13,521 nt of DNA from Collinsella aerofaciens (GTDB lineage: Bacteria > Actinomycetota > Coriobacteriia > Coriobacteriales > Coriobacteriaceae), in the NCBI GenBank assembly GCA_021641225.1, contig JAJWXI010000035.1, positions 1-13,521 of the forward strand. The letters are read 5' to 3'. This document shows, in pieces, positions 6,727-12,581 of the stretch (position 1 is its first letter; the number at the start of each line of letters is the position of its first letter). Both the position numbers and the translations under genes were made by a program. The notes under the pieces were generated by a model that saw only the letters and a list, made by a program, of their open reading frames with translations, had not been told where the DNA came from and searched no databases.

Positions 6727-7833
6727 ATGAATGACTTCGATGTGATGGGGGCCTTCCACAGGCAGCGGATTTCGCGCCGACAGTTTCTGCGCGGGGCGCT
6801 GGGCCTGGCCGCTGCCGGCCTTGCGGCTGGCACCGCGGGTGGTCTGACGGGTTGCGGAAAGTCCGACAACCCCAACGAGCTCAACATCTTCATTTGGACC
6901 GAGTATGTGCCCGATTCGGTGCTCGAGGGCTTTGAGAAAGAGACGGACATCCACATCAACCAGTATCTGTACTCGTCCAACGAGGACATGCTTGCCAAGG
7001 TGAGGACCGAAAACGAAGGCACCTACGATATCCTGCAGCCCACGGACTATATGGTCAAAAGCCTGATTGCGCAGGAGCTGCTGGAGCCGCTCGACCTTTC
7101 GGTGCTCACGAACAAGGACAATATCGGTTCGCAGTACATGGACCAGGAGTTCGATCCCGGCAATAAGTATTCGATTCCGTTTATGGGCAGCGCCACCGCC
7201 ATCGCCTACAACGAGGATGAGGTCGATAAGCCAGAGAGCTTTACCGATATGCTCGACGAGAAGTTCCGCAGCAATATCGTGACCCTCAACGATTTTCGCG
7301 AGGTGCTTGCCGTCGCCGGCATGACGGTGGGGCTTACCGGCAACGAGGAAGACGACGAGAGCATCGCTAAGATCGCCGAGCAGGCCGCGAAGTTCAAACC
7401 GAACTTTAAGCTGTACGACTCCGATAGCCCCCGCAACGCGCTGGTGTCGGGCGATTGCATCGCCGGCATTATCTGGACGGCCGAGATCGCGCTCGCGCAG
7501 CGCGACAATCCGGCGATCCAGGTTGCGTTTCCTAGCGAAGGGTGCGGCATCGGCACCGATAACTGGTGTATCCCCAAAGGCGCCAAGCACTATGACAACG
7601 CGCTGGCCTTTATCAACTACATGCTGCGCCCCGAGGTGGCCAAGGTGGTCTCGGAGGACTACCCCTACGTGCAACCCAACACCGAGGCCATCAAGCTGCT
7701 CGACGAGGATTTCCAAAACAACCCGGTCGAGAACGTGCCTTCCGATGTGTTTAAGCACGGTCGCCGCACCGAGGCGCTGCCGCCCAAGGTGCTGCGTAAA
7801 TACGACAAGATCTGGACGAATCTGAAGGGATAG
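6727..7833 (+). CDS. potD: Polyamine-type ABC transporter substrate-binding lipoprotein with Tat signal
   Basis: The 368-residue protein begins with a twin-arginine signal: SRRQFLR at 16-22, then an Ala/Gly-rich hydrophobic stretch and a lipobox LTGC with Cys43. It is predicted to be exported folded by Tat and anchored to the outer face of the membrane. The mature part, starting NELNIFIWTEYVPDSVLEGF, aligns with E. coli PotD: the WTEY ligand region, SSNEDMLAKV, YDILQPTDYMV and KYSIPFMGSATAIAYN are kept. Near IGTDNWCIP the Asp equivalent to D257, which binds the amine, is present, but the position of PotD W255 appears to be Gly. The ligand may thus be a polyamine, an amino acid derivative or another cationic amine. 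AAAGGGGG in the end of the permease gene precedes ATG 6727. The next gene starts 6 bp after its stop. Confidence 0.9.
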   Translation: MNDFDVMGAFHRQRISRRQFLRGALGLAAAGLAAGTAGGLTGCGKSDNPNELNIFIWTEYVPDSVLEGFEKETDIHINQYLYSSNEDMLAKVRTENEGTYDILQPTDYMVKSLIAQELLEPLDLSVLTNKDNIGSQYMDQEFDPGNKYSIPFMGSATAIAYNEDEVDKPESFTDMLDEKFRSNIVTLNDFREVLAVAGMTVGLTGNEEDDESIAKIAEQAAKFKPNFKLYDSDSPRNALVSGDCIAGIIWTAEIALAQRDNPAIQVAFPSEGCGIGTDNWCIPKGAKHYDNALAFINYMLRPEVAKVVSEDYPYVQPNTEAIKLLDEDFQNNPVENVPSDVFKHGRRTEALPPKVLRKYDKIWTNLKG

Positions 7834-7839
7834 ATCGAT

Positions 7840-8973
7840 ATGAGCAATTCGACCGAAGTCGATTTTAGGTTTCTTTCGGAGCCCGATATCATCAAGGCGG
7901 GCGCGACCGACATGGCGCACTGCATCGATGTGATGGAGGACCAGTTTAAGCTGCTGAGCTTGGGCGACTACCGTATGAGCGGCAAGAACAAGAACAGCCA
8001 CGGCGCTTTTCTGGACTTTCCCGAGAGCTCGCCGTTTCCCAACATGCCCGTTGCCGGCCCCGACCGCCGCTTTATGGCCATGTGTTCCTATCTGGGCGGC
8101 AGCTACAACATGTGCGGCCTTAAGTGGTACGGCTCCAACGTCGACAACCGCGAGAAGGGTCTGCCGCGCTCGATTCTGACGCTCATGCTCAACGATCCCG
8201 ATACGGGTGCGCCGCTGGCGCTGATGAGCGCAAACCTTATCAGCAGCTATCGCACCGCTGCCGTGCCCGCCGTGGGCGTGCGCTATCTGGCGCGCAAGGA
8301 CGTGCGTACGGTGGGCATTATCGGTCCGGGCGTGATGAACAAGACCACGCTGCGCTCGTTTTTGATGGAGCGCCCCGATATCGAGACCGTCAAGGTTAAG
8401 GGGCGTGGGCGCCACTCACTGGAGTCCTACGTCGATTACGTGCATCAGAACTTCCCGAGCATTAAAAACGTGCAGATCGTCGACACCGAGGAAGAGGCCA
8501 TCCGCGATAGCGACCTGGTGAGTGTCGCCACCAACGAGAACGGCGGCATCGAGACCTATCCGCGCGTCAAGCGCGAGTGGGTTAAGCCCGGTGCGCTCAT
8601 TTGCGCTCCGAGCGATCTGTACGCCGATCGCGAGCCGTTCATCGAGGGCGAGTGGAAGTGCGTGACCGACCTGTATCCCATGTACGAGGACTGGCACGAC
8701 GAGATCGGCCGCTTTGACGTGTGCGGTACGCTCGGCAACGAGTGGGTCGACATGGTCGACTACGGCATGCTGCCGCGCGAGCGCGTGGTTGATCTGGGCG
8801 ACATCGTGCGCGGCGTCGACCCGGGCCGCACAAGCGAGGACGACATCTACTTCTTTAGCATTGGCGGCATTAACACCGAGGACGTGAGCTGGGGCACCAC
8901 GATCTACCGCAAGGCAGTCGAGATGGGTTTGGGTCAGGAGCTCAAGCTCTGGGATACGCCCGCGCTGGCGTAG
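7840..8973 (+). CDS. Ornithine cyclodeaminase/mu-crystallin family enzyme
   Basis: The 377-residue product has the family's N-terminal substrate domain and a Rossmann domain. LKWYGSNVDNREKGLP contains K95 and SSYRTAAVPAVGVRYLA contains R138, matching substrate-binding K69 and R112 of ornithine cyclodeaminase; D259 in APSDLYAD fits its catalytic D228. The nucleotide-binding turn is VGIIGPGVMN (G162, G164), a variant of the usual GxGxQ. Members use NAD(P) on amino or imino acids: ornithine to proline plus ammonia, alanine or lysine-type dehydrogenation, ketimine reduction. I recall close relatives being labelled tyramine oxidase subunit B in automatic annotation; I could not check this and know of no biochemical reason visible here. 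GAAGGGA lies 9 nt before ATG 7840. As the last gene of the PII/transporter operon, it probably acts on the imported compound or its product. The substrate is not known. Confidence 0.85.
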   Translation: MSNSTEVDFRFLSEPDIIKAGATDMAHCIDVMEDQFKLLSLGDYRMSGKNKNSHGAFLDFPESSPFPNMPVAGPDRRFMAMCSYLGGSYNMCGLKWYGSNVDNREKGLPRSILTLMLNDPDTGAPLALMSANLISSYRTAAVPAVGVRYLARKDVRTVGIIGPGVMNKTTLRSFLMERPDIETVKVKGRGRHSLESYVDYVHQNFPSIKNVQIVDTEEEAIRDSDLVSVATNENGGIETYPRVKREWVKPGALICAPSDLYADREPFIEGEWKCVTDLYPMYEDWHDEIGRFDVCGTLGNEWVDMVDYGMLPRERVVDLGDIVRGVDPGRTSEDDIYFFSIGGINTEDVSWGTTIYRKAVEMGLGQELKLWDTPALA

Positions 8974-9003
8974 GTCGCATTGAAATAAAGGTGCCAACGA
9001 AGT

Positions 9004-9052
9004 GCGCCGCTGGACGATCCGAAAACGAAGATCGTCCAGCGGCGCTTTATTT
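9004..9052 (+). terminator. Strong Rho-independent terminator closing the PII/transporter operon
   Basis: Perfect 16-bp arms GCGCCGCTGGACGATC (9004-9019) and GATCGTCCAGCGGCGC (9030-9045) around a 10-nt A-rich loop are followed by TTTATTT. It lies 31 bp after the cyclodeaminase-family stop. Confidence 0.93.
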
Positions 9053-9113
9053 ATCTGGAATCCTCGCGACGATAGCAGAGGGCGAATCTAGACTTATCGA
9101 TAGGAACATATGT

Positions 9114-9143
9114 TTGGTATTGTGATATTCTGAAAGCTATAGA
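9114..9143 (+). promoter_or_regulatory. Candidate promoter for the Abi-associated RNA and gene
   Basis: TTGGTA (9114-9119) and TATAGA (9138-9143) each match 4 of 6 bases of the sigma-70-type -35 and -10 boxes, with 18 bp between them. The surrounding stretch 9085-9150 is clearly AT-richer than the coding DNA. Initiation near 9150 would start just before the hairpin at 9153. Weak boxes, so only a candidate. Confidence 0.35.
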
Positions 9144-9149
9144 TAGCAA

Positions 9150-9200
9150 GAACCCCGGGGTATCACGATATTTCGCGTGAGTGACCTACCGGGGCTTTCA
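9150..9200 (+). ncRNA. Structured leader/small RNA candidate upstream of the Abi-family gene
   Basis: CCCCGG (9153-9158) pairs with CCGGGG (9189-9194). Inside, TCACG (9163-9167) can pair with CGTGA (9176-9180), or the helix can shift so that GG (9159-9160) pairs with CC (9185-9186) and TCAC with the second GTGA (9181-9184). The GTGAGTGA repeat makes these alternatives exclusive. CTTT follows the outer stem, so it could also end short transcripts. It lies 20-70 nt before the likely Abi start. Abi_2/AbiF-type genes are known to have a conserved structured RNA (the abiF RNA motif) upstream; identity with that motif is inferred from position and structure, not matched. A plain attenuator is the main alternative. 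Confidence 0.45.
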
Positions 9201-9219
9201 TCTAGGATGGTACCCCGCA

Positions 9220-9906
9220 ATGGCTATGAATTTCAAGGGCGCCGACATAAATGACTTGAGAACCTGGTTCTCGACGGCGCGCTTGTCGCGTTATGCATCG
9301 GCGAAGGACCCTGCTGCACTTTATGCTTGGGATGTCCGACTCGCAAAGGCATATCTAGAGGATGTTGCTCACGTCGAGGTGCTGTTGCGTAATTTTATGT
9401 CTCATAGGCTTGCTCGGGATTGCGAGAGCCGTACCTCACGTCACGACTGCCGATGGTTCGATTATCCAGGGCTGTATGGCTTGAATGCATCAACGGTTTC
9501 CTCGATAGAGAAGGCCAAGGTTCGTTTGAGCCATGAAGGCAAGGTGCCATCTTATGACAGGGTCGTCGCCGCTTTGACATTTGATGTTTGGCGATTCATG
9601 CTTGTCCGCCGCTTGGAACCCACGGTGTGGCGCGCCTTGCGCTCACGGGCGAATGGCGGCATGCCGTTTTATCCGGGAACGAAGCGAGCTGATTTTGAGG
9701 CTCACGTTGCGGAAATCTATAGATTACGAAACAGATGCTCCCATCAAGAGCACTTGGTTCTAGAGAATCCCCGGGATGAGATAGTAATGCTTAATGGATT
9801 CTCTGCCAGCCTCCGTTGGGTCGCTGAGAGGATTGATCCTACTGCCGCTGACTGGATCGCCTCGAATTCCCGTGTTGATGACATGAGGGGGCAGCGCCCT
9901 GACTGA
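9220..9906 (+). CDS. Abi-family (abortive infection, HEPN-type) protein
   Basis: With the ATG at 9220 the protein has 228 residues. The N-terminal half contains YAWDVRLAKAYLEDVAHVEV followed by LLRNFMSHRL, the Y-W-N / LEV-x-LRN pattern of Abi_2-like proteins. Near the C-terminus RLRNRCSHQEHL carries the exact HEPN ribonuclease motif RNxxxH (R170, N171, H175; bases 9727-9744). Such proteins act as RNA-cutting toxins or phage-abortive effectors and are often held in check by a partner RNA or protein. No antitoxin gene adjoins it; the hairpin at 9153-9194 is the only candidate partner. Start: AGGATGG at 9204-9210 lies 9 nt before ATG 9220; a GTG at 9181 is in frame but buried in the hairpin and lacks a ribosome site. 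The gene is less GC-rich than its neighbours and uses AT-ending codons more, suggesting horizontal gain. Phage-defence activity is inferred. Confidence 0.8.
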   Translation: MAMNFKGADINDLRTWFSTARLSRYASAKDPAALYAWDVRLAKAYLEDVAHVEVLLRNFMSHRLARDCESRTSRHDCRWFDYPGLYGLNASTVSSIEKAKVRLSHEGKVPSYDRVVAALTFDVWRFMLVRRLEPTVWRALRSRANGGMPFYPGTKRADFEAHVAEIYRLRNRCSHQEHLVLENPRDEIVMLNGFSASLRWVAERIDPTAADWIASNSRVDDMRGQRPD

Positions 9907-9985
9907 TTCTTTCGTCCATGATTATTTGTGCTGACTCATTGGATTAGACTCGACGTGCTTGGATTGAAAGATTGAATATGCAAAT

Positions 9986-10036
9986 GGACGCAGCCGGATG
10001 GTTATGTTTTGAAACCCATCCGGCTGCGTCCTTTTC
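9986..10036 (+). terminator. Strong Rho-independent terminator after the Abi gene
   Basis: Perfect 16-bp arms GGACGCAGCCGGATGG (9986-10001) and CCATCCGGCTGCGTCC (10016-10031) around a 14-nt AT-rich loop are followed by TTTTCGTT. It lies about 80 bp after the Abi stop and insulates the Abi module from the next operon. Confidence 0.92.
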
Positions 10037-10225
10037 GTTCTACGGGCGTGGCTGACGGACCACAAAGCTCACGGATATTTGACGGTTTTGATCGGTATGA
10101 ACGTCTGTGTCTCATGCCCATTGTTTCGGTTTGAATGGTAATCGACCGGAAACTGCTCGTTAACAGGCTCAATCGTAGGATAGGCGCTGTTGGTAACCGA
10201 TAGACGAGAGGGGTTTGGTGGTGCC
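10037..10225 (+). other. Non-coding leader of the flavin/iron-sulfur dehydrogenase operon
   Basis: Together with 9907-9985 this is a gene-free stretch of about 320 bp. I see no credible gene. GTTTCGGT (10123-10130) and ACCGGAAAC (10145-10153) form an imperfect inverted repeat with one bulged G. GAGAGGGG at 10206-10213 lies 12 nt before the ATG at 10226. No convincing -35/-10 pair was found. The promoter and any operator for the operon should lie here. Confidence 0.4.
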
Positions 10226-10609
10226 ATGTCCAGGATTGTCGAACATCCCATTTTGGGTGCTCCCAGCAAGGGGAGTCGAGTCGTTTTTACCTATGACGGC
10301 GTTGAGATGGAAGGGTACGAGGGCGAACCGATTGCCATGGCGCTTAAGGCCGCGGGTGTCGAGGTTCATCGTTTTACCGCCAAGCGCCATGAGCCGCGCG
10401 GCATCTTTTGCGCTATCGGTCGTTGCACCGACTGCGTCATGGTCGTGGACGGCAAGCCCAACGTGCGTACGTGCATGACGCCGCTCGTCGCCGGTATGGA
10501 CGTACGCACGCAGGACGGCGTCGTCCCGCTCGATTTGGATGACCCACGCGCCGAGGCTCTGGTTGCCGAGGCCGCCGCGAGCCCTGCTGCCGTAAAGGAG
10601 GCAGAGTAG
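10226..10609 (+). CDS. [2Fe-2S]-binding small subunit of an FAD/Fe-S dehydrogenase (HcnA-like)
   Basis: The 127-residue protein is a short ferredoxin-fold subunit. The cluster ligands are C62, C67, C70 and C83 in GIFCAIGRCTDCVMVVDGK and VRTC, the plant-type C-x4-C-x2-C...C spacing. FTYDGVEMEGYEGEPIAMAL matches the ubiquitin-like start of the Fer2_4 family. Proteins of this kind are the small subunits of hydrogen cyanide synthase, octopine/nopaline oxidase, proline or hydroxyproline dehydrogenase and sarcosine-oxidase-like complexes, moving electrons from the substrate flavin. ATG 10226 is chosen because the family alignment begins there; an upstream in-frame TTG at 10190 has no support. AAAGGAGG near its end serves the next gene, which starts 1 bp after the stop. 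Which complex this is cannot be decided from sequence alone. Confidence 0.88.
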   Translation: MSRIVEHPILGAPSKGSRVVFTYDGVEMEGYEGEPIAMALKAAGVEVHRFTAKRHEPRGIFCAIGRCTDCVMVVDGKPNVRTCMTPLVAGMDVRTQDGVVPLDLDDPRAEALVAEAAASPAAVKEAE

Positions 10610-10610
10610 T

Positions 10611-12218
10611 ATGGAGCGTCATGATCTGGTCGTGGTCGGCGCCGGCCCCAGTGGCCTTTCCGCTGCCATCGAAGCCGCCAAGCGCGGGCTCGACGTCGTC
10701 GTATTTGACGAGAACGCTCGTCCCGGCGGTCAGCTGTTTAAGCAGATTCACAAGTTCTTTGGCTCCAAAGAGCACCGCGCCAAGGTTCGCGGTTTTCGCA
10801 TTGGTGACGAGCTGCTTGCCGAGGCCGACGCTGCGGGCGTGAATGTTGTACTCGATGCCACGGTGATCGGTCTGTACGAGGATCGCGAAGTCGTGGTGCG
10901 CGTGGGCGATGCCGTGCGCCATGTGAAGGGCGACGCCGTTCTGGTCGCCACGGGTGCGGCCGAGAACACGCTCAACTTTCCCGGTTGGACGCTGCCCGGC
11001 GTGATCGGTGCCGGCGCCGCGCAGACCATGATGAACCTGCATGGCGTAAAGCCGGGCGACCGCGTGCTCATGGTCGGCTCGGGCAACGTTGGCCTGGTCG
11101 TGTCGTTTCAGCTGCTGCAGGCTGGCTGCGACGTGGTCGCGCTCGTCGATGCCGCGCCGCGCGTGGGCGGCTATGGCGTGCATGCGGCCAAGGTGGCCCG
11201 CTGCGGCGTGCCATTCTACCTGTCACATACCGTGGTGGCCGCCGAGGGCGACGACCGCGTGACCGGTGTGACGATCGGCGAGGTCGACGCGCGCTGGCAG
11301 GTTGTTCCCGGTACCGAGAAACACTTTGACGTGGACGCGATCTGCGTGGCCGTGGGCCTGTCTCCCATGAGCCAGCTGCTCTCGATGGCCGGATGCGAGA
11401 TGGTCGACGACCCCAAGCGCGGCGGTTATGTCCCGGTGTGCGACGAGAAGGGCGCCACGAGCGTGCCCGGTGTGTACGTTTCGGGCGATGTCGCGGGCAT
11501 CGAGGAGGCAAGTTCTGCCATGATCGAGGGTCGTATCTCGGGCGTGGCGATTGCCGAATACCTGGGCTACACCGATGCGGCGGATGCCGACGAGTCCGAG
11601 GGCAAGCTCGAGGCCTCGCTCGACACGCTTCGCCAGGGTATGTTCGCGCCCAAGAACCGCGGCAAGAAGATCGAGTCCACGGAGGAGGGCTGTCCGGTCT
11701 CGCAGCATCTGCTGCGCCATGGCTACCTTGCCGACGAGGAGCTCGACAGCTATCCCGGCGTGACGCATATGGCAGGCGTGCATCCGGTGATCGAGTGCAC
11801 CCAGAACATCCCCTGCAATCCGTGTCAGGATGCCTGCAAAAAGGGCTGTATCTCCATCGGTGAGCACATTACGTCATTGCCGATCGTGGTCGAGGACTCA
11901 CATTGCATCGACTGCGGCATGTGCGTGGCCAGCTGTCCGGGCCAGTCGATCTTCTTGGTCAACGAGGATTGTGGCGACGGCACCGCGACGGTTACCCTGC
12001 CCTACGAGTTCTATCCGCTGCCGCAGGTGGGCGATTACGGACGCGCACTGAGCCGCTCGGGCGAGTCGGTGTGCGATGCCCGGGTGGTGCGCGTGCGCAG
12101 CGTCAAGGCGTTTGACAAGACGGCGCTCGTGACCATGAGCGTGCCCAAGGAATTTGCCATGACGGCGCGCATGTTCAAGCCTGCTGAGGAGACCGAGGAG
12201 GTGGCCTGCCATGAGTGA
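10611..12218 (+). CDS. FAD/NAD(P)-dependent oxidoreductase subunit with C-terminal 4Fe-4S region (HcnB-like)
   Basis: This 535-residue subunit begins with an FAD dinucleotide fold, VVVGAGPSGLSAAIEAAKRG, followed by FDENARPGGQLFKQIHKF. A second dinucleotide fold, VLMVGSGNVGLVVSFQLLQAG, lies near residues 154-174. GVYVSGDVAGIEEASSAMIE (about 287-307) closes the FAD site, the disulfide-reductase-like plan of HcnB/NoxA/OoxA subunits. Unlike those, which usually end in a BFD-type [2Fe-2S] domain, it ends in a cysteine-rich region: C396, C402, C405, C409, C413, then C432-x2-C435-x2-C438-x3-C442-P, a classical 4Fe-4S motif. The BFD part is a separate protein encoded next, overlapping by 8 bp. It probably collects electrons from the DAO-type subunit and passes them through iron-sulfur clusters to an acceptor. 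Start: AAAGGAGG (10594-10601) precedes ATG 10611. Family firm, substrate unknown. Confidence 0.9.
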   Translation: MERHDLVVVGAGPSGLSAAIEAAKRGLDVVVFDENARPGGQLFKQIHKFFGSKEHRAKVRGFRIGDELLAEADAAGVNVVLDATVIGLYEDREVVVRVGDAVRHVKGDAVLVATGAAENTLNFPGWTLPGVIGAGAAQTMMNLHGVKPGDRVLMVGSGNVGLVVSFQLLQAGCDVVALVDAAPRVGGYGVHAAKVARCGVPFYLSHTVVAAEGDDRVTGVTIGEVDARWQVVPGTEKHFDVDAICVAVGLSPMSQLLSMAGCEMVDDPKRGGYVPVCDEKGATSVPGVYVSGDVAGIEEASSAMIEGRISGVAIAEYLGYTDAADADESEGKLEASLDTLRQGMFAPKNRGKKIESTEEGCPVSQHLLRHGYLADEELDSYPGVTHMAGVHPVIECTQNIPCNPCQDACKKGCISIGEHITSLPIVVEDSHCIDCGMCVASCPGQSIFLVNEDCGDGTATVTLPYEFYPLPQVGDYGRALSRSGESVCDARVVRVRSVKAFDKTALVTMSVPKEFAMTARMFKPAEETEEVACHE

Positions 12219-12579
12219 GGCCGTGAACTTTTACAAGGAGCCGGGCGAGCCGCTTGACCGTGCGGCGATTGACTTGGGGCCCTACGTGCCCGCGCCCGAT
12301 GACGACGTGCTCGTGTGCCGTTGCGAAGAGGTGACCAAGGGCGATATTCGCCGCGCCATCCACGACGGCATGTACACCATGACCGAGATCCGTCGCTATC
12401 TGCGTCAGGGCATGGGCCTGTGCCAGGGGCAGAGCTGCACCAAGCTCGTGCGCCGCATTATGGCCGCGGAGCTCGCGGGCACACCGGCGGTAGCGCTTTT
12501 GGAGCCCGAGACCTCGCGAGCGCCCATGCGCCCGATCGAGATGAGCGTGCTCGGCAACGGGGAAGAGGGGAGAGCGTAG
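12211..12579 (+). CDS. BFD-type [2Fe-2S]-binding subunit
   Basis: The 122-residue protein holds a bacterioferritin-associated-ferredoxin-like domain: VLVCRCEEVTKGDI gives C36 and C38, and TEIRRYLRQGMGLCQGQSC gives C71 and C76, the CxC...C-x4-C ligand set with the GMG-CQG-C signature. In HcnB-type proteins this domain is usually fused to the C-terminus; here it is free-standing. It has about 30 extra residues in front and a 40-residue tail. The gene starts inside the preceding one (ATG 12211, stop of the upstream gene 12216-12218) and ends 2 bp before the next, so the products are very likely made in fixed ratio as parts of one complex. The role, electron transfer, is inferred from the family. 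Confidence 0.9.
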   Translation: MSEAVNFYKEPGEPLDRAAIDLGPYVPAPDDDVLVCRCEEVTKGDIRRAIHDGMYTMTEIRRYLRQGMGLCQGQSCTKLVRRIMAAELAGTPAVALLEPETSRAPMRPIEMSVLGNGEEGRA

Positions 12580-12581
12580 CC

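Noticed and set aside
6418..8415. Minus-strand open frame of 665 codons
   Set aside because: Same antisense pattern, opposite the permease, binding-protein and cyclodeaminase-family genes; no recognisable motif or ribosome site.
9181..9219. GTG at 9181 as start of the Abi-family protein
   Set aside because: It lies inside the hairpin, lacks a ribosome site and adds 13 residues with no family resemblance. ATG 9220 has AGGATGG at proper distance.
9046..9990. Target-site duplications or attachment repeats around the Abi module
   Set aside because: I compared both ends by eye and found no matching direct repeats, integrase or transposase. Mobility is suggested only by composition.
10069..10269. 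Minus-strand frame of 66 codons in the leader before the dehydrogenase operon
   Set aside because: No ribosome site, no family resemblance, and it overlaps the start of a well-supported gene.
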